Source of the DNA: Bacteriovoracaceae bacterium
Lineage (GTDB): Bacteria > Bdellovibrionota > Bacteriovoracia > Bacteriovoracales > Bacteriovoracaceae
NCBI GenBank assembly: GCA_947440875.1
Contig: CANETG010000011.1
Location: 1-23,719 of the forward strand
Length of the DNA stretch: 23,719 nt
Reading direction: 5' to 3'
The position numbers and the translations under genes were made by a program. Below, in pieces: positions 22,778 to 23,719 of this stretch (its first letter is position 1; each line of letters opens with the position of its first letter). The notes under the pieces were generated by a model. The model was given only the letters and a program-made list of their open reading frames with translations, was not told the DNA's origin and did not search any database.

Positions 22778-23719
22778 TGTACAACAACGAACACTTTGAA
22801 CCGGTCATTACTCCCAATGTGGACAAGCCAGGTTGTGAAACTTTAGATTTCTATCTGAAAAATGAAAACGGATACAAAGGTCTTGAAAAAGCTCTCAAGA
22901 TGAAGCCGGCGGAAATTGTCGATGAAGTAAAAAAATCCAATCTTCGTGGACGTGGAGGCGCAGGCTTTCCGACAGGAATGAAGTGGTCTTTCATGCCGGC
23001 AGCTCCGGTCGACGCCAATGGGAATCCGAAACCTAAATATCTTGTGTGTAACGCTGATGAAGGTGAACCGGGAACTTTTAAAGACCGTCTTATCTTTACA
23101 AAAACTCCTCACAGAATGATTGAGGGAATGATTATCGCCGGACATGCCATTGGGTCTGCCAAAGGCTTCGTCTACATCCGCGGCGAATGGTTTAAAGAAG
23201 CTCGCTTGATGAAGAAGGCGATTGATGATGCCTACGCGAAAGGCTTCCTCGGAAAAAATATTCTTGGATCAGGTTTCAATTTTGATCTCGTTATTTATCT
23301 GGGTGCTGGTGCCTACATTTGTGGAGAAGAAACTGCTCTTCTCAATTCACTGGAAGGGAAACGTGGAGAACCACGTCTGAAGCCGCCTTTCCCAGCGCAG
23401 GTTGGTGCATTTGGAATGCCATCATGTGTGAACAATGTTGAAACTTTTGCTGCTGTTCCCTTCATCATTGATCGGGGCTGGGAAAAATACGCCAAGATGG
23501 GACCAGAAAGATCAGGAGGCACTCGTTTGATCTGTGTCTCTGGTCACGTGAACAAACCTGGTGTTTATGAACTTCCGATGAACCTCACGATCCTTGAGAC
23601 TATCGAGATCGCGGGTGGTGTTAAGGGTGGAAAACTCAAAGGTGTCATTCCAGGTGGTGCTTCTGCTCCAATGCTTCGTGCAGACGAGTGTGGCTGTAAA
23701 ACTGATTATGATTCACTCG
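22774..23719 (+). CDS. nuoF: NADH-quinone oxidoreductase subunit F, 3' end beyond the window
   Basis: NuoF binds FMN and NADH and starts electron flow in complex I. The 315 codons present run to the window edge. They show the glycine-rich FMN/NADH segment NLRGRGGAGFPTGMKW, the conserved CNADEGEPGTFKDR, then GAYICGEETALLNSLEG and the region SCVNNVETF. The C-terminal [4Fe-4S] ligands lie beyond the edge. The start may be the ATG at 22774 or the adjacent one at 22777. Confidence 0.96.
   Translation, partial: MMYNNEHFEPVITPNVDKPGCETLDFYLKNENGYKGLEKALKMKPAEIVDEVKKSNLRGRGGAGFPTGMKWSFMPAAPVDANGNPKPKYLVCNADEGEPGTFKDRLIFTKTPHRMIEGMIIAGHAIGSAKGFVYIRGEWFKEARLMKKAIDDAYAKGFLGKNILGSGFNFDLVIYLGAGAYICGEETALLNSLEGKRGEPRLKPPFPAQVGAFGMPSCVNNVETFAAVPFIIDRGWEKYAKMGPERSGGTRLICVSGHVNKPGVYELPMNLTILETIEIAGGVKGGKLKGVIPGGASAPMLRADECGCKTDYDSL

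Overview
The window looks like a compact, moderate-GC chromosome segment from a Gram-negative (diderm) bacterium. Outer-membrane genes (an LptE-type lipoprotein, an MCE/Mla-type lipid transport set), a NuoA-F complex I cluster with separate nuoC and nuoD, and several proteins without a clear family suggest a delta-proteobacterium-like lineage. Bdellovibrionota (a Bacteriovorax/Peredibacter-type organism) is my best guess. That placement is inferred from gene content and protein style, not from a marker search. I see no tRNA, rRNA, CRISPR array, insertion sequence or prophage. Apart from one intergenic stretch of about 100 bp, genes are nearly edge to edge.

Layout. (1) 1-1373, minus strand: yceD (DUF177), rpmF (L32), a strong intrinsic terminator, then the 5' part of fabH running off the left edge. 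The plsX gene that often lies between rpmF and fabH is absent here. (2) 1437-9863, plus strand: one long, tightly packed gene string with many stop/start overlaps. It holds a shikimate kinase, a multidomain regulator-like protein (degenerate receiver plus a possible degenerate GGDEF), alanine racemase, an MlaE/MlaF/MlaD-type lipid ABC system, a GYF-like membrane protein whose gene is split by a frame change at an A10 run, and a TrmN6-like methyltransferase. (3) 9832-10350 minus: a DUF721/DciA-like protein. It diverges from (4) 10402-11989 plus: lptE and holA. (5) 11995-15088 minus: a five-gene operon of a DUF420-like membrane protein, BolA, a CGFS glutaredoxin, a protoporphyrinogen-oxidase-like flavoprotein and a SAM methyltransferase. 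(6) 15197-18055 plus: DinG-type Fe-S helicase with an N-terminal DEDDh exonuclease domain. (7) 18052-19340 minus: a PAP2 phosphatase and an unrecognised protein. (8) 19416-23719 plus: nuoABCDE and the start of nuoF, cut by the right edge.

How the genes fit together. The long plus operon joins envelope functions (D-alanine supply and inner-to-outer membrane lipid transport) to a regulator-like protein and an unrecognised membrane protein. The grx-bolA-hemY group joins iron-sulfur/iron handling to haem synthesis. The nuo operon encodes the peripheral arm and first membrane subunit of respiratory complex I.

The most interesting signal is at 8161-8171. The GYF-like membrane protein stops at TAA directly after an A10G run containing the slippery heptamer A AAA AAG in the zero frame. 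The -1 frame is open from there for 375 codons and has no usual start codon for its first 200 bases. A programmed -1 frameshift, transcriptional slippage, a phase-variable tract or a homopolymer error would each explain it. A second A10 run sits upstream in the same gene.
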